This document shows positions 1 to 4,689 of a stretch of DNA of 6,671 nt, in pieces. The translations under genes were made by a program, and so were the position numbers. The first letter of the stretch is position 1, and each line of letters starts with the position of its first letter. The stretch is from Alphaproteobacteria bacterium (GTDB lineage: Bacteria > Pseudomonadota > Alphaproteobacteria > Micropepsales > Micropepsaceae), in assembly GCA_003246795.1 (NCBI GenBank), contig QKCS01000052.1:1-6671 (forward strand), in the 5' to 3' direction. Below the pieces are notes generated by a model. It was not told the DNA's origin. It worked only from the letters and a program-made list of their open reading frames with translations, and ran no database searches.

Positions 1-14
1 TCATGCGTCCAATG

Positions 15-31
15 CATAGTTTGGCTATGAT
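15..31 (+). promoter_or_regulatory. Putative LysR-box palindrome overlapping a -10 element
   Basis: CATAG (15-19) and CTATG (25-29) form a perfect 5-bp inverted repeat around TTTGG. TATGAT at 26-31 matches five of six positions of a sigma-70 -10 box, and no good -35 lies upstream, as is common for activator-dependent or autoregulated promoters. The site is in a short AT-rich island just before the LysR-type gene, whose family usually binds imperfect palindromes next to its own promoter. The spacing is T-N9-A rather than the textbook T-N11-A, so the assignment is inferred. Confidence 0.4.
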
Positions 32-61
32 CGATCCTCTTTTTGCATGGGACACGCGCCG

Positions 62-970
62 ATGGATTCCGATGGGCTGAAGACGTTCGTGGCCATTCAC
101 CGGGCGGACGGGTTTTCGCGGGCGGCGGAGGCGCTGCACCGCTCGCAGCCGGCGATCAGCCGGCGCATCGCGCAGCTCGAGGCCGAGATCGGCGCGCCGC
201 TGTTCGACCGCACGACCGGCGGGACGGCGCTTTCCCAAGCGGGGCGCGTGCTGCTGCCGCATGCGGAGCGGGTGCTCGCGGCGCTGAAGGATGCGGAGCG
301 CGCGCTTGCCGACGCGAAGGACGCGGGCGCGGGGCCGGTGTCGCTCGCCGTCGTCGGCACGCTGGCTGGGACGGCGCTCACGCGGGCGCTGAAGCGGTTC
401 GCGGCCGCGTTTCCGCGCGCGGCGCTGACGCTCAGGACGGCGACGAGCGACGAGGTCAGCGAACTCGTGCGGCGCGGCGAGGCGGACGTGGGCTTGCGCT
501 ATTTCCACGACGAGGCGGCGGACCTCAGCGCCGAGCGGCTGGCCGACGAGACGCTCGCCGTCGCGTGCGCGGCCGACCATAAACTGGCGCGCAAGCGCGT
601 GCGTTCGCTCGTCCAGTTGCGGCATGAGCAGTGGCTGGGCTTTCCGCTTACGGGCGCGCGCACGGAAGCGGCGGCCGTGCACGTGCGCGCGCAGTTCCTG
701 GTGCGCGGCGTCGCCGACATCGACGTCATGCCGGTCGACAGTCTGACGGCGCAGAAGCGGCTGATCGAAGCGGGCTTCGGCATCGCCCTTCTGCCCGAAA
801 GCGCGATCGCGGAGGAGCGGCGCGCGAAGACGCTTTCCACGATCACGGTCGGCGACTTGAAGGCGCGCAATCCGGTGTTCGCGGTCGTGCGGCGCGCGGG
901 GCATTTGAACGCGGCGTCGCGGAAACTCGTCGAGATCCTGCGCGGGCGCAAATCCGTTCAACATTTATGA
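62..970 (+). CDS. LysR-family transcriptional regulator
   Basis: A 302-residue DNA-binding transcription factor of normal LysR length. Residues ~1-60 form the winged helix-turn-helix, with the family pattern FSRAAEALHRSQPAISRRI followed by LE..IGAPLFDR. A linker helix (~60-85) leads to a periplasmic-binding-protein-like effector domain, including GIALLPESAI near residue 240. The ATG at 62 is preferred because family members begin a few residues before the LKTFVAI segment and a GGGA lies about 9 bases upstream. The in-frame ATG at 47 would add only MGHAP and has no ribosome binding site. LysR regulators often control a divergent neighbour; here that gene would lie left of the window, so the target and effector are unknown. 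Family assignment is secure, the regulon is not. Confidence 0.93.
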   Translation: MDSDGLKTFVAIHRADGFSRAAEALHRSQPAISRRIAQLEAEIGAPLFDRTTGGTALSQAGRVLLPHAERVLAALKDAERALADAKDAGAGPVSLAVVGTLAGTALTRALKRFAAAFPRAALTLRTATSDEVSELVRRGEADVGLRYFHDEAADLSAERLADETLAVACAADHKLARKRVRSLVQLRHEQWLGFPLTGARTEAAAVHVRAQFLVRGVADIDVMPVDSLTAQKRLIEAGFGIALLPESAIAEERRAKTLSTITVGDLKARNPVFAVVRRAGHLNAASRKLVEILRGRKSVQHL

Positions 971-986
971 AGCGATGGGGTTTAAT
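958..986 (+). promoter_or_regulatory. Putative sigma-70 promoter for the membrane-anchored protein
   Basis: TCAACA (958-963, 4/6 to the -35 consensus) and TTTAAT (981-986, 5/6 to the -10 consensus) are separated by exactly 17 bases. The -35 overlaps the last codons of the LysR gene and the -10 sits in a small AT-rich patch in an otherwise GC-rich region. Transcription would start near 993, about 30 bases before the next start codon, so that gene may not depend on LysR readthrough. Called from the sequence only. Confidence 0.35.
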
Positions 987-1022
987 GGGGCGCAGTGATT
1001 TGCGGCCCGGGGCGGGAGCGAG

Positions 1023-1502
1023 ATGGCCTATCTGCTTTTCATCATCGTCGGCATTCTGATCGGCGCGGGGCTGATCGGCGCCTACCTGTTGGGGCAGGAG
1101 CGCGGGCGGCTGAAGGCGATCGACGAGATGGCGCGCACGTTTGGGGGGCGGATGCTGGGCGCGGGCGAAGCGCAAGGCGCCGCGGCGGCGCGCCCGGAAG
1201 CCGAGATGGCGATCGTCGGCGAGACGGAGACGAACGGCGACGGCTCGTCGCGCCAGGCGATCATCGCCAAGCTCGGCCTCGGCGAGGACGTGGAGTTGAA
1301 ACGCGAACAGGGCGCGGGCGAGATCAGCGTCGTGTCGCGGCTGGGCGCGATCGGGCGGCTCGCCGAAGAGGACGCGCGCAACATCGGCGCGTTCCTCGAC
1401 GGCGGCGGCCGGGTTTCGGCCTCCATCGCCCACATCACGGGGGCGGCCGGGGCGAACGCGGGGCTCAACGTCGTGATCAACGTCGTGGGGTTGAGCGGGT
1501 GA
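1023..1502 (+). CDS. Hypothetical protein with one N-terminal membrane anchor
   Basis: A 159-residue protein of no family I recognise. Residues ~3-23 are a strongly hydrophobic helix (LLFIIVGILIGAGLIGAYLL) followed by positive charges (QERGRLK), predicting a single anchor with the remainder probably cytoplasmic. The middle (~45-75) is Gly/Ala-rich and probably disordered. A charged stretch follows (LGEDVELKREQGAGEISVV), then a C-terminal segment with repeated Gly, Ala and Val ending GLNVVINVVGLSG. There is no cleavage site typical of secreted proteins and no visible catalytic motif. The ATG has a GGGAG four bases upstream, and third positions are strongly G/C, supporting real coding. It lies 52 bases after the LysR gene with its own candidate promoter. 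Function unknown. Confidence 0.75.
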   Translation: MAYLLFIIVGILIGAGLIGAYLLGQERGRLKAIDEMARTFGGRMLGAGEAQGAAAARPEAEMAIVGETETNGDGSSRQAIIAKLGLGEDVELKREQGAGEISVVSRLGAIGRLAEEDARNIGAFLDGGGRVSASIAHITGAAGANAGLNVVINVVGLSG

Positions 1503-1521
1503 TCTTCCGCACCTTTTGAAC

Positions 1522-1539
1522 CGAATTGTCCGCAATTCG
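1522..1539. repeat. Perfect 7-bp inverted repeat with a 4-base loop
   Basis: CGAATTG and CAATTCG flank TCCG, 20 bases after the stop of the membrane-anchored protein. It could fold as an RNA hairpin at the end of that transcript, but there is no T run after it on either strand, so it is not a canonical intrinsic terminator. A protein-binding palindrome serving the downstream Nudix gene is the other reading. Confidence 0.4.
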
Positions 1540-1600
1540 CGCGGGCGCAGCGATGCCGTCGCGCGAAAGTGCGCCATCGCCTAAAGAATCTGCGGGCGGG

Positions 1601-1614
1601 TTTAACGGTTATTA
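1601..1614 (+). promoter_or_regulatory. AT-rich island with a short palindrome before the Nudix gene
   Basis: Within a GC-rich spacer, TTTAACGGTTATTA stands out and contains the palindrome TAAC-G-GTTA (1603-1611). It lies about 105 bases before the Nudix start codon and is the likeliest regulatory spot in this 215-base gene-free interval. It loosely recalls alphaproteobacterial TTAAC-type sites (CtrA recognises TTAACCAT), but is not a match. I could not place a convincing -35/-10 pair. Confidence 0.22.
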
Positions 1615-1717
1615 GGCCGGGTTCTGTCAAATTTGCGCAGGCTTCGCGGCGAAAGCGGACCGCCTTATCATGAACGGGGCGTGGGCGACGTTCTGTCGCG
1701 CACGGGGACGGAGTGAG

Positions 1718-2188
1718 ATGGCCACGAAAAGCGCAGGCGTGCTGGTCTTCCGCAAGACCAAGGCGGGCGTCGAGGTCTTCCTCGCGCATCCGGGCGGGCC
1801 GTTCTGGACCAAGAAGGACGACGGCGCCTGGACGATCCCCAAGGGCGAGATCGACGACGGCGAAGACGCGCAGGCCGCGGCCCTGCGCGAGTTCGCCGAA
1901 GAGACCGGCGTCGCGCTTTCCGGGGACATGATGACCTTGGGCCAGTTCCGCCAGCCGTCGGGCAAGATCGTCGCGGCGTGGGCGCTAGAAAGCGACATCG
2001 ACGTCAAGCGCGTGCAGAGCAACGACTTCGAGATGGAATGGCCGCCGCATTCGGGCCAGCAGGCGCGCTTTCCCGAAATCGACCGCGCGGCGTGGTTCTC
2101 GCCCGACGAGGCGCTGGTCAAGATCACCAAGGGCCAACGCGCGATCGTCGAGGCGTTCTGCCGGCGGCTCGGCCTCGCGGCGGGCTAG
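1718..2188 (+). CDS. Nudix hydrolase
   Basis: A 156-residue member of the Nudix superfamily, cytoplasmic enzymes that cleave nucleoside diphosphates linked to another group. The Nudix box is intact at residues 43-65, fitting G-x5-E-x7-R-E-U-x-E-E-x-G-U exactly: Gly43, Glu49, Arg57-Glu58, Glu61-Glu62, Gly64. The preceding AHPGGPFWTKKDDGAWTIPKGE is characteristic of a bacterial subgroup of predicted NTP pyrophosphohydrolases; the actual substrate cannot be read from sequence. The start at 1718 is chosen because homologues begin just before SAGVLVFR and GGAG (1710-1713) precedes it; the in-frame ATG at 1670 would add 16 residues of unlikely composition. The stop faces the stop of the minus-strand gene with 4 bases between, so any terminator must lie within a coding region. 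Confidence 0.93.
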   Translation: MATKSAGVLVFRKTKAGVEVFLAHPGGPFWTKKDDGAWTIPKGEIDDGEDAQAAALREFAEETGVALSGDMMTLGQFRQPSGKIVAAWALESDIDVKRVQSNDFEMEWPPHSGQQARFPEIDRAAWFSPDEALVKITKGQRAIVEAFCRRLGLAAG

Positions 2189-2192
2189 GCGC

Positions 2193-2708
2193 TCACTGCG
2201 CCGTCGCCACCTTCGCGACGCCGACGACGTAGTTCTTGCCGTAGTGCTTCGCGCATTTCGGGCAGGTCGTGTAGTAGAACCAGAGCTCGGCGATGCGCTT
2301 GCCCTTCGCGGCGACGACGGCCTCCATCTCCTTGCACCATTTCGGCGCGTCGGCGAACGGACCCTCGAAGACGTGGGTCAGGAAGTCGCCGGAGAGCGTC
2401 ACGTTCTGCTGGCCCGGCACGGGGCGCGTGACGGCGAAGAGGTGCTCGCCGGTGAAGGGCGTCGGGTCGCGCGAGAGCACGACGAATTCCTCGCTGTCGG
2501 CGTGCGCGTTCGTGATCGCCTCGAACGTCTTGGCGAAGACGCCGCCCATGTTCAGCGGGACGTGGAAGAGCGCGAGCGTCTTGGCCTTGACGAAGGCCTT
2601 CGCCTCGAAATGCAGCGCCTGATCGCGCCACGGCTCCGGATCGAAGCGCGGGCAGCAGCCGGTTTCGTTGGCCGACGGGTCGTATTTCGGGACGCGGTTG
2701 GTTTCCAT
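2193..2708 (-). CDS. Conserved protein with C-terminal CPKC motif (GyrI-like fold suspected)
   Basis: A 171-residue, soluble-looking protein. I recognise the pattern of a conserved bacterial family often labelled 'hydrolase' or hypothetical: an N-terminal PKYDPS...TGCCPRF segment (Cys18, Cys19), a central LSRD...GEHLFAVTRPV segment, GDFLTHVFEGPF, and a C-terminal YYTTCPKCAKHYGKNYVVG with Cys149 and Cys152. The FEGPF element followed by a helix and a final strand recalls the GyrI/SOUL effector-binding fold, but that is inference, and no hydrolase active site is evident. The CxxC pair could bind metal or be redox active. The start is uncertain: the ATG at 2708 fits the family N-terminus but lacks a clear ribosome binding site, and an in-frame ATG at 2747 would add 13 residues. 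It follows the small membrane protein gene on the same strand. Confidence 0.85.
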   Translation of the reverse strand: METNRVPKYDPSANETGCCPRFDPEPWRDQALHFEAKAFVKAKTLALFHVPLNMGGVFAKTFEAITNAHADSEEFVVLSRDPTPFTGEHLFAVTRPVPGQQNVTLSGDFLTHVFEGPFADAPKWCKEMEAVVAAKGKRIAELWFYYTTCPKCAKHYGKNYVVGVAKVATAQ

Positions 2709-2750
2709 GACGCGCACGTGTCTTGATGCGCTCGGGAGGATGACCATGAC

Positions 2751-2794
2751 GGCCCGCGCGCGCCTTGCGGTGGATCAAGAATTGCGCGCGGGCC
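2751..2794. repeat. Perfect 11-bp GC-only inverted repeat
   Basis: GGCCCGCGCGC (2751-2761) pairs perfectly with GCGCGCGGGCC (2784-2794) around a 22-base loop. On the minus strand it spans the end of the small membrane protein gene and the leader of the CPKC protein gene. No T run follows, so a classic terminator is unlikely. The stem could nonetheless slow transcription, protect the upstream mRNA, or, if translation starts at the ATG at 2747, occlude initiation. A chance pairing is possible in such GC-rich DNA. Confidence 0.5.
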
Positions 2795-3032
2795 CCTGTT
2801 TCCGGGCATTGTCATGCGCGTTGAAAGAAGCGCCGAGGCGGTCGACGCGACGTTTCCATTCCGTGCGAAAGAAGACGTACCAGAGGCTGAATATGCCCCA
2901 CGCCAATCCGTGAACTGAAATTGCGACGAGCTTTGCCTCGTTGGAGACGTCATCGTTCTTTACGACCAGAAAAAGAACAGGGATCGCCGTTCCTATTCCA
3001 ATCAGAAAGGAAATGAGCACGCGCTTGAACAC
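2775..3032 (-). CDS. Small two-helix membrane protein with ArsR-like tail
   Basis: An 85-residue protein starting at GTG (3032-3030), chosen because a strong GGGGAGGA lies about 9 bases upstream; a longer frame from ATG 3089 would add 19 unconvincing residues and include this ribosome binding site. Two hydrophobic helices (~4-24 and ~34-54) are joined by a short polar loop (KNDDVSNEAK), giving a hairpin in the inner membrane. The charged C-terminal tail (57-85) begins EWKRRVDRLGAS and closely resembles the end of the ArsR repressor encoded about 850 bases away. Base composition is visibly less GC-rich than all neighbours, suggesting transfer or relaxed codon selection. No family recognised. 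It is 114 bases downstream of the second SRPBCC gene on the same strand. Confidence 0.72.
   Translation of the reverse strand: MFKRVLISFLIGIGTAIPVLFLVVKNDDVSNEAKLVAISVHGLAWGIFSLWYVFFRTEWKRRVDRLGASFNAHDNARKQGPARNS
2819..2868 (-). repeat. Direct repeat copy A, in the membrane protein tail
   Basis: Aligned without gaps to 3672-3721, 38 of 50 bases match, and 29 of 32 match across 2830-2861, including 16 identical bases at 2830-2845. Both copies are read on the minus strand in the same frame. This copy encodes the EWKRRVDRLGAS segment of the small membrane protein. Confidence 0.65.
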
Positions 3033-3040
3033 GTCTTGTT

Positions 3041-3048
3041 TCCTCCCC
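3041..3048 (-). promoter_or_regulatory. Strong ribosome binding site deciding a GTG start
   Basis: The minus strand reads GGGGAGGA here, a near-ideal Shine-Dalgarno element with about 9 bases before the GTG at 3032. It fixes the start of the small membrane protein gene and argues against the upstream ATG at 3089. Confidence 0.75.
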
Positions 3049-3146
3049 ACGGTTGCCGGTCTATCGCGGCCCACCGCACGCATTCCCACGCCAGACTAGC
3101 ACGGCAAGGCGCGCATGTGCGTAACCGGCCGTCGCGGCGTAGGACC

Positions 3147-3605
3147 TCAGGCGAGCGCCAAGGGCAGCTTGTCCAGCGTTTCGCCCCAGCCGGCCTTGCG
3201 GCCTTCCGCCGTGTCGCCGCCGTCGAGGACGACCATCTGCTCCGTCACCTTGACCTCCGTGCGGGGGCCGCGGGCGACGAATTCGACGGTCACCATCGAG
3301 GTCGAGATGCGCACGGGGCCGGTCGTCACCGTCATCGCGTAGCAGATGCGCTCATCGTCGACGATGTCTTCGAAGCGGCAATCCTCGCCGTAGACGTCGC
3401 CGCCCTTCGGGCCGAACGTCATGAGGTGGCGGCCGCCGACGCGGAAGACGTGTTCCTTGATCTCGCTTTGCCACGTGCCGTCCCCCGGCACGTACCAGCG
3501 CGCGAGCGCCTTCTCGTCCGCCCAGGCGGCGAAGACGCGCGCGGGCGGCGCGTCGTAGGTGCGCTCGACGACGAGCGTGTGGTGGGTGGTGGTGCGGTCG
3601 GTCAT
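3147..3605 (-). CDS. SRPBCC domain protein (AHSA1-like), second of the operon
   Basis: A 152-residue single-domain protein of the START/Bet v 1-like SRPBCC superfamily, AHSA1 type, which form a hydrophobic ligand pocket. Family marks are the first strand LVVERTYDAPPARVFAAWADEKALARWYVPG, the central GGRHLMTFGPKGG and YGEDCRFEDIVDDERICYAM segments, and the C-terminal helix GRKAGWGETLDKLPLALA; the length is normal. The ATG follows AGAGGAG by six bases. It lies 28 bases after the ArsR gene, so it should be co-transcribed and repressed with it. Stand-alone members beside ArsR regulators are common in proteobacteria, but their ligands are mostly unknown; I infer small-molecule binding and cannot name a substrate. 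Confidence 0.92.
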   Translation of the reverse strand: MTDRTTTHHTLVVERTYDAPPARVFAAWADEKALARWYVPGDGTWQSEIKEHVFRVGGRHLMTFGPKGGDVYGEDCRFEDIVDDERICYAMTVTTGPVRISTSMVTVEFVARGPRTEVKVTEQMVVLDGGDTAEGRKAGWGETLDKLPLALA

Positions 3606-3633
3606 GGCCGTCTCCTCTCTTTGATCGTCGCGG

Positions 3634-3981
3634 TCATCTCTTCCTGCGTTTCTTTTGGCGTCCGTCTTCAGCGTCGAGGAAGGCGCCGAGGCGGTCGAGG
3701 CGGCGTTCCCATTCGACGCGCCGTCGCACGAGCCAATCCTCCGCGGCGCGCAGGCGCGCGCCCTCGATCCGGCAGGTGCGGACGCGGCCGATTTTTTCCG
3801 AGCGCACGAGCCCCGCCTCTTCCAGCACGGCGAGGTGCTGGACCACGGCGGAAAGCGACATCGCGAGCGGTGCGGCGAGTTCGCTGACCGAGGCGGGGCC
3901 CAGCGTCAGCCGGCCCACCATCGTGCGGCGCGCGGGATCGGCGAGCGCGTGGAACGTGCGGTCGAGGGTTTCGGCTTGCAT
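3634..3981 (-). CDS. ArsR-family winged-helix repressor
   Basis: A 115-residue ArsR-type transcriptional repressor. Residues ~6-70 form the winged helix-turn-helix: FHALADPARRTMVGRL, then SVSELAAPLAMSLSAVVQHLAVLEEAGLV with the recognition helix near 42-54, then the wing RSEKIGRVRTCRI. The metal-sensing ELCVCDL-type motif is absent and Cys70 is the only cysteine, so this is not an arsenic or zinc sensor of the classical kind. It belongs to the subgroup encoded beside SRPBCC genes. The last residues are very basic (GRQKKRRKR). The ATG shares its A with the stop of the upstream SRPBCC gene (TGATG), indicating translational coupling. It probably represses its own operon through the palindrome at 4483-4498. 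An in-frame extension upstream merely antiparallels the first gene's other frame and is rejected. Confidence 0.93.
   Translation of the reverse strand: MQAETLDRTFHALADPARRTMVGRLTLGPASVSELAAPLAMSLSAVVQHLAVLEEAGLVRSEKIGRVRTCRIEGARLRAAEDWLVRRRVEWERRLDRLGAFLDAEDGRQKKRRKR
3672..3721 (-). repeat. Direct repeat copy B, in the ArsR C-terminus
   Basis: Partner of 2819-2868, offset by 853 bases in the same orientation and reading frame. It encodes ArsR residues around EWERRLDRLGAF, nine of twelve identical to the small membrane protein's EWKRRVDRLGAS. Confidence 0.65.
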
Positions 3982-4466
3982 CACGACTCGATCAGTTTCT
4001 TCAGCGCCAGGAGGTGCGTCATGCCCCAGCCTTCTTCGTAGCCCGCGTGGGTCGCGGCGACGTCGCCGCCGGTGCGTTCGAAGCCGTGGTGGAAGAGTTC
4101 GACGAGCGTGCCGGCGAGCGCCTGGGTCAAGCGCAGGGTGACGAAGGTGGGCGCGGCCCAGCCTTGGTTCGGGATCCAATCGTTTTCGAAGGTGAGCTCG
4201 CGCGCCGGCGCGAAGACCGCGATCTTGCCGCCGAAGGCCGCGCGCGCGCCGTCCATCATCACGGCCATGCGGATTTCGCCTTCTTCGCGCGGGTCGTAGG
4301 CGTCGAGCCACTGGCCCGCGCCGGTGCCGGCCTCGGGCGTGCCTTTCAACGCGCCCCACCAGTTGCCCATGCGCTCCATCGTTTCGAACGCGCGCCAGAC
4401 GGTTGCGGGCGGGGCCGCGATCAGGATCGAGCGGCGGACGCGGAGGGGCGAGGATTCCGGGGTCAT
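3981..4466 (-). CDS. SRPBCC domain protein (AHSA1-like), first of the operon
   Basis: A 161-residue SRPBCC superfamily protein. It shows the first strand VRRSILIAAPPATVWRAFE, a short helix with MGNWWG, a central strand set including GEIRMAVMM and ELTFENDWIPNQGW, and the closing helix EEGWGMTHLLALKKLIES, as in AHSA1 proteins. It differs clearly from the second SRPBCC protein of the operon, so the two are distant paralogues rather than a recent duplication and may bind different ligands. The ATG has GAAGG about nine bases upstream. The stop overlaps the ArsR start as TGATG. It is the first gene after the palindromic promoter and therefore most directly controlled by the repressor. Ligand unknown. 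Confidence 0.9.
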   Translation of the reverse strand: MTPESSPLRVRRSILIAAPPATVWRAFETMERMGNWWGALKGTPEAGTGAGQWLDAYDPREEGEIRMAVMMDGARAAFGGKIAVFAPARELTFENDWIPNQGWAAPTFVTLRLTQALAGTLVELFHHGFERTGGDVAATHAGYEEGWGMTHLLALKKLIES

Positions 4467-4482
4467 GGGCGCGAGCCTTCAG

Positions 4483-4498
4483 TTAAGTGACTACTTAA
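4483..4498. promoter_or_regulatory. Putative ArsR operator, TTAAGT-N4-ACTTAA
   Basis: A perfect 6-bp inverted repeat around GACT, with the right half extending into the 8-bp self-palindrome ACTTAAGT (4493-4500). It overlaps the -10 element and the expected transcription start of the SRPBCC-ArsR operon, the ideal place for a dimeric repressor. It is one of the most AT-rich patches in the window. That the ArsR protein binds it is inference from position and symmetry. Confidence 0.65.
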
Positions 4499-4524
4499 GT
4501 ATTGGAGGACGGGGGCGGAGTCAA
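4496..4524 (-). promoter_or_regulatory. Promoter of the SRPBCC-ArsR-SRPBCC operon
   Basis: On the minus strand TTGACT (4524-4519, five of six to the -35 consensus) is followed after exactly 17 bases by TACTTA (4501-4496). The -10 match is weak but well placed, and transcription would start near 4489, about 22 bases before the first gene. The operator palindrome overlaps the -10. Confidence 0.6.
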
Positions 4525-4679
4525 GTGGCGGCGGCGCCGCTAGCGCACCGGCGAGTGCGGGGCGGCCGCTTGCGGGCGCGGGGCTGCTCGTCTTCGCGTT
4601 CGCCGGCGAGGCCGGCTACATGGCCTACCAATCGATGAGCGCGCCGGTGAAGTTCGATATCGTGCCGAACGTCGGCTAG
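4521..4679 (+). pseudogene. Start-less coding-like frame, possible gene remnant
   Basis: In the frame ending at TAG 4677-4679 the sequence encodes GLLVFAFAGEAGYMAYQSM followed by SAPVKFDIVPNVG. From about 4581 nearly every third base is G or C (only CAA and GAT break the pattern), like genuine genes here. Yet back to the in-frame TGA at 4488 there is no ATG, GTG or TTG before the internal ATG at 4620, which would leave only 19 residues and lacks a ribosome binding site. A GTG at 4555 in the neighbouring frame (starting MRGGRLRAR) would need a frameshift near 4580 to join it. It may be a decayed 3' end, a frameshifted small membrane peptide, or chance. No family recognised. Confidence 0.3.
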
Positions 4680-4689
4680 GCGCCGCCCG

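Noticed and set aside
2..4. CAT at the left edge as the start codon of a divergent minus-strand gene
   Set aside because: Only four bases would be visible, there is no ribosome binding site at a suitable distance, and the only minus-strand -10-like sequence would leave almost no leader.
843..1577. A 244-codon minus-strand open frame across the LysR end and the membrane-anchored protein
   Set aside because: Low-complexity Arg/Ala/Pro composition with no motif, and it opposes two plus-strand genes with better coding signals and ribosome binding sites.
1624..1632. TTGACA-like -35 box on the minus strand
   Set aside because: No suitable -10 lies at 16-18 bases, and the only sequence downstream on that strand is antisense to the membrane-anchored protein gene.
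2186..2195. Terminator between the convergent Nudix and CPKC protein genes
   Set aside because: Only 4 bases separate the stop codons, and I see no hairpin with a T run in the immediate area.
3033..3146. Possible promoter for the small membrane protein in the gap after the second SRPBCC gene
   Set aside because: TTGCCG and a TG-C-TAGTCT element are present on the minus strand, but no -35/-10 pair has both good spacing and good matches. Readthrough from the operon is equally possible.
3982..4359. N-terminal extension of the ArsR frame to an upstream ATG
   Set aside because: The extension overlaps the first SRPBCC gene in another frame and is Arg/His-rich. The ATG at 3981 fits the normal ArsR length and the TGATG coupling.
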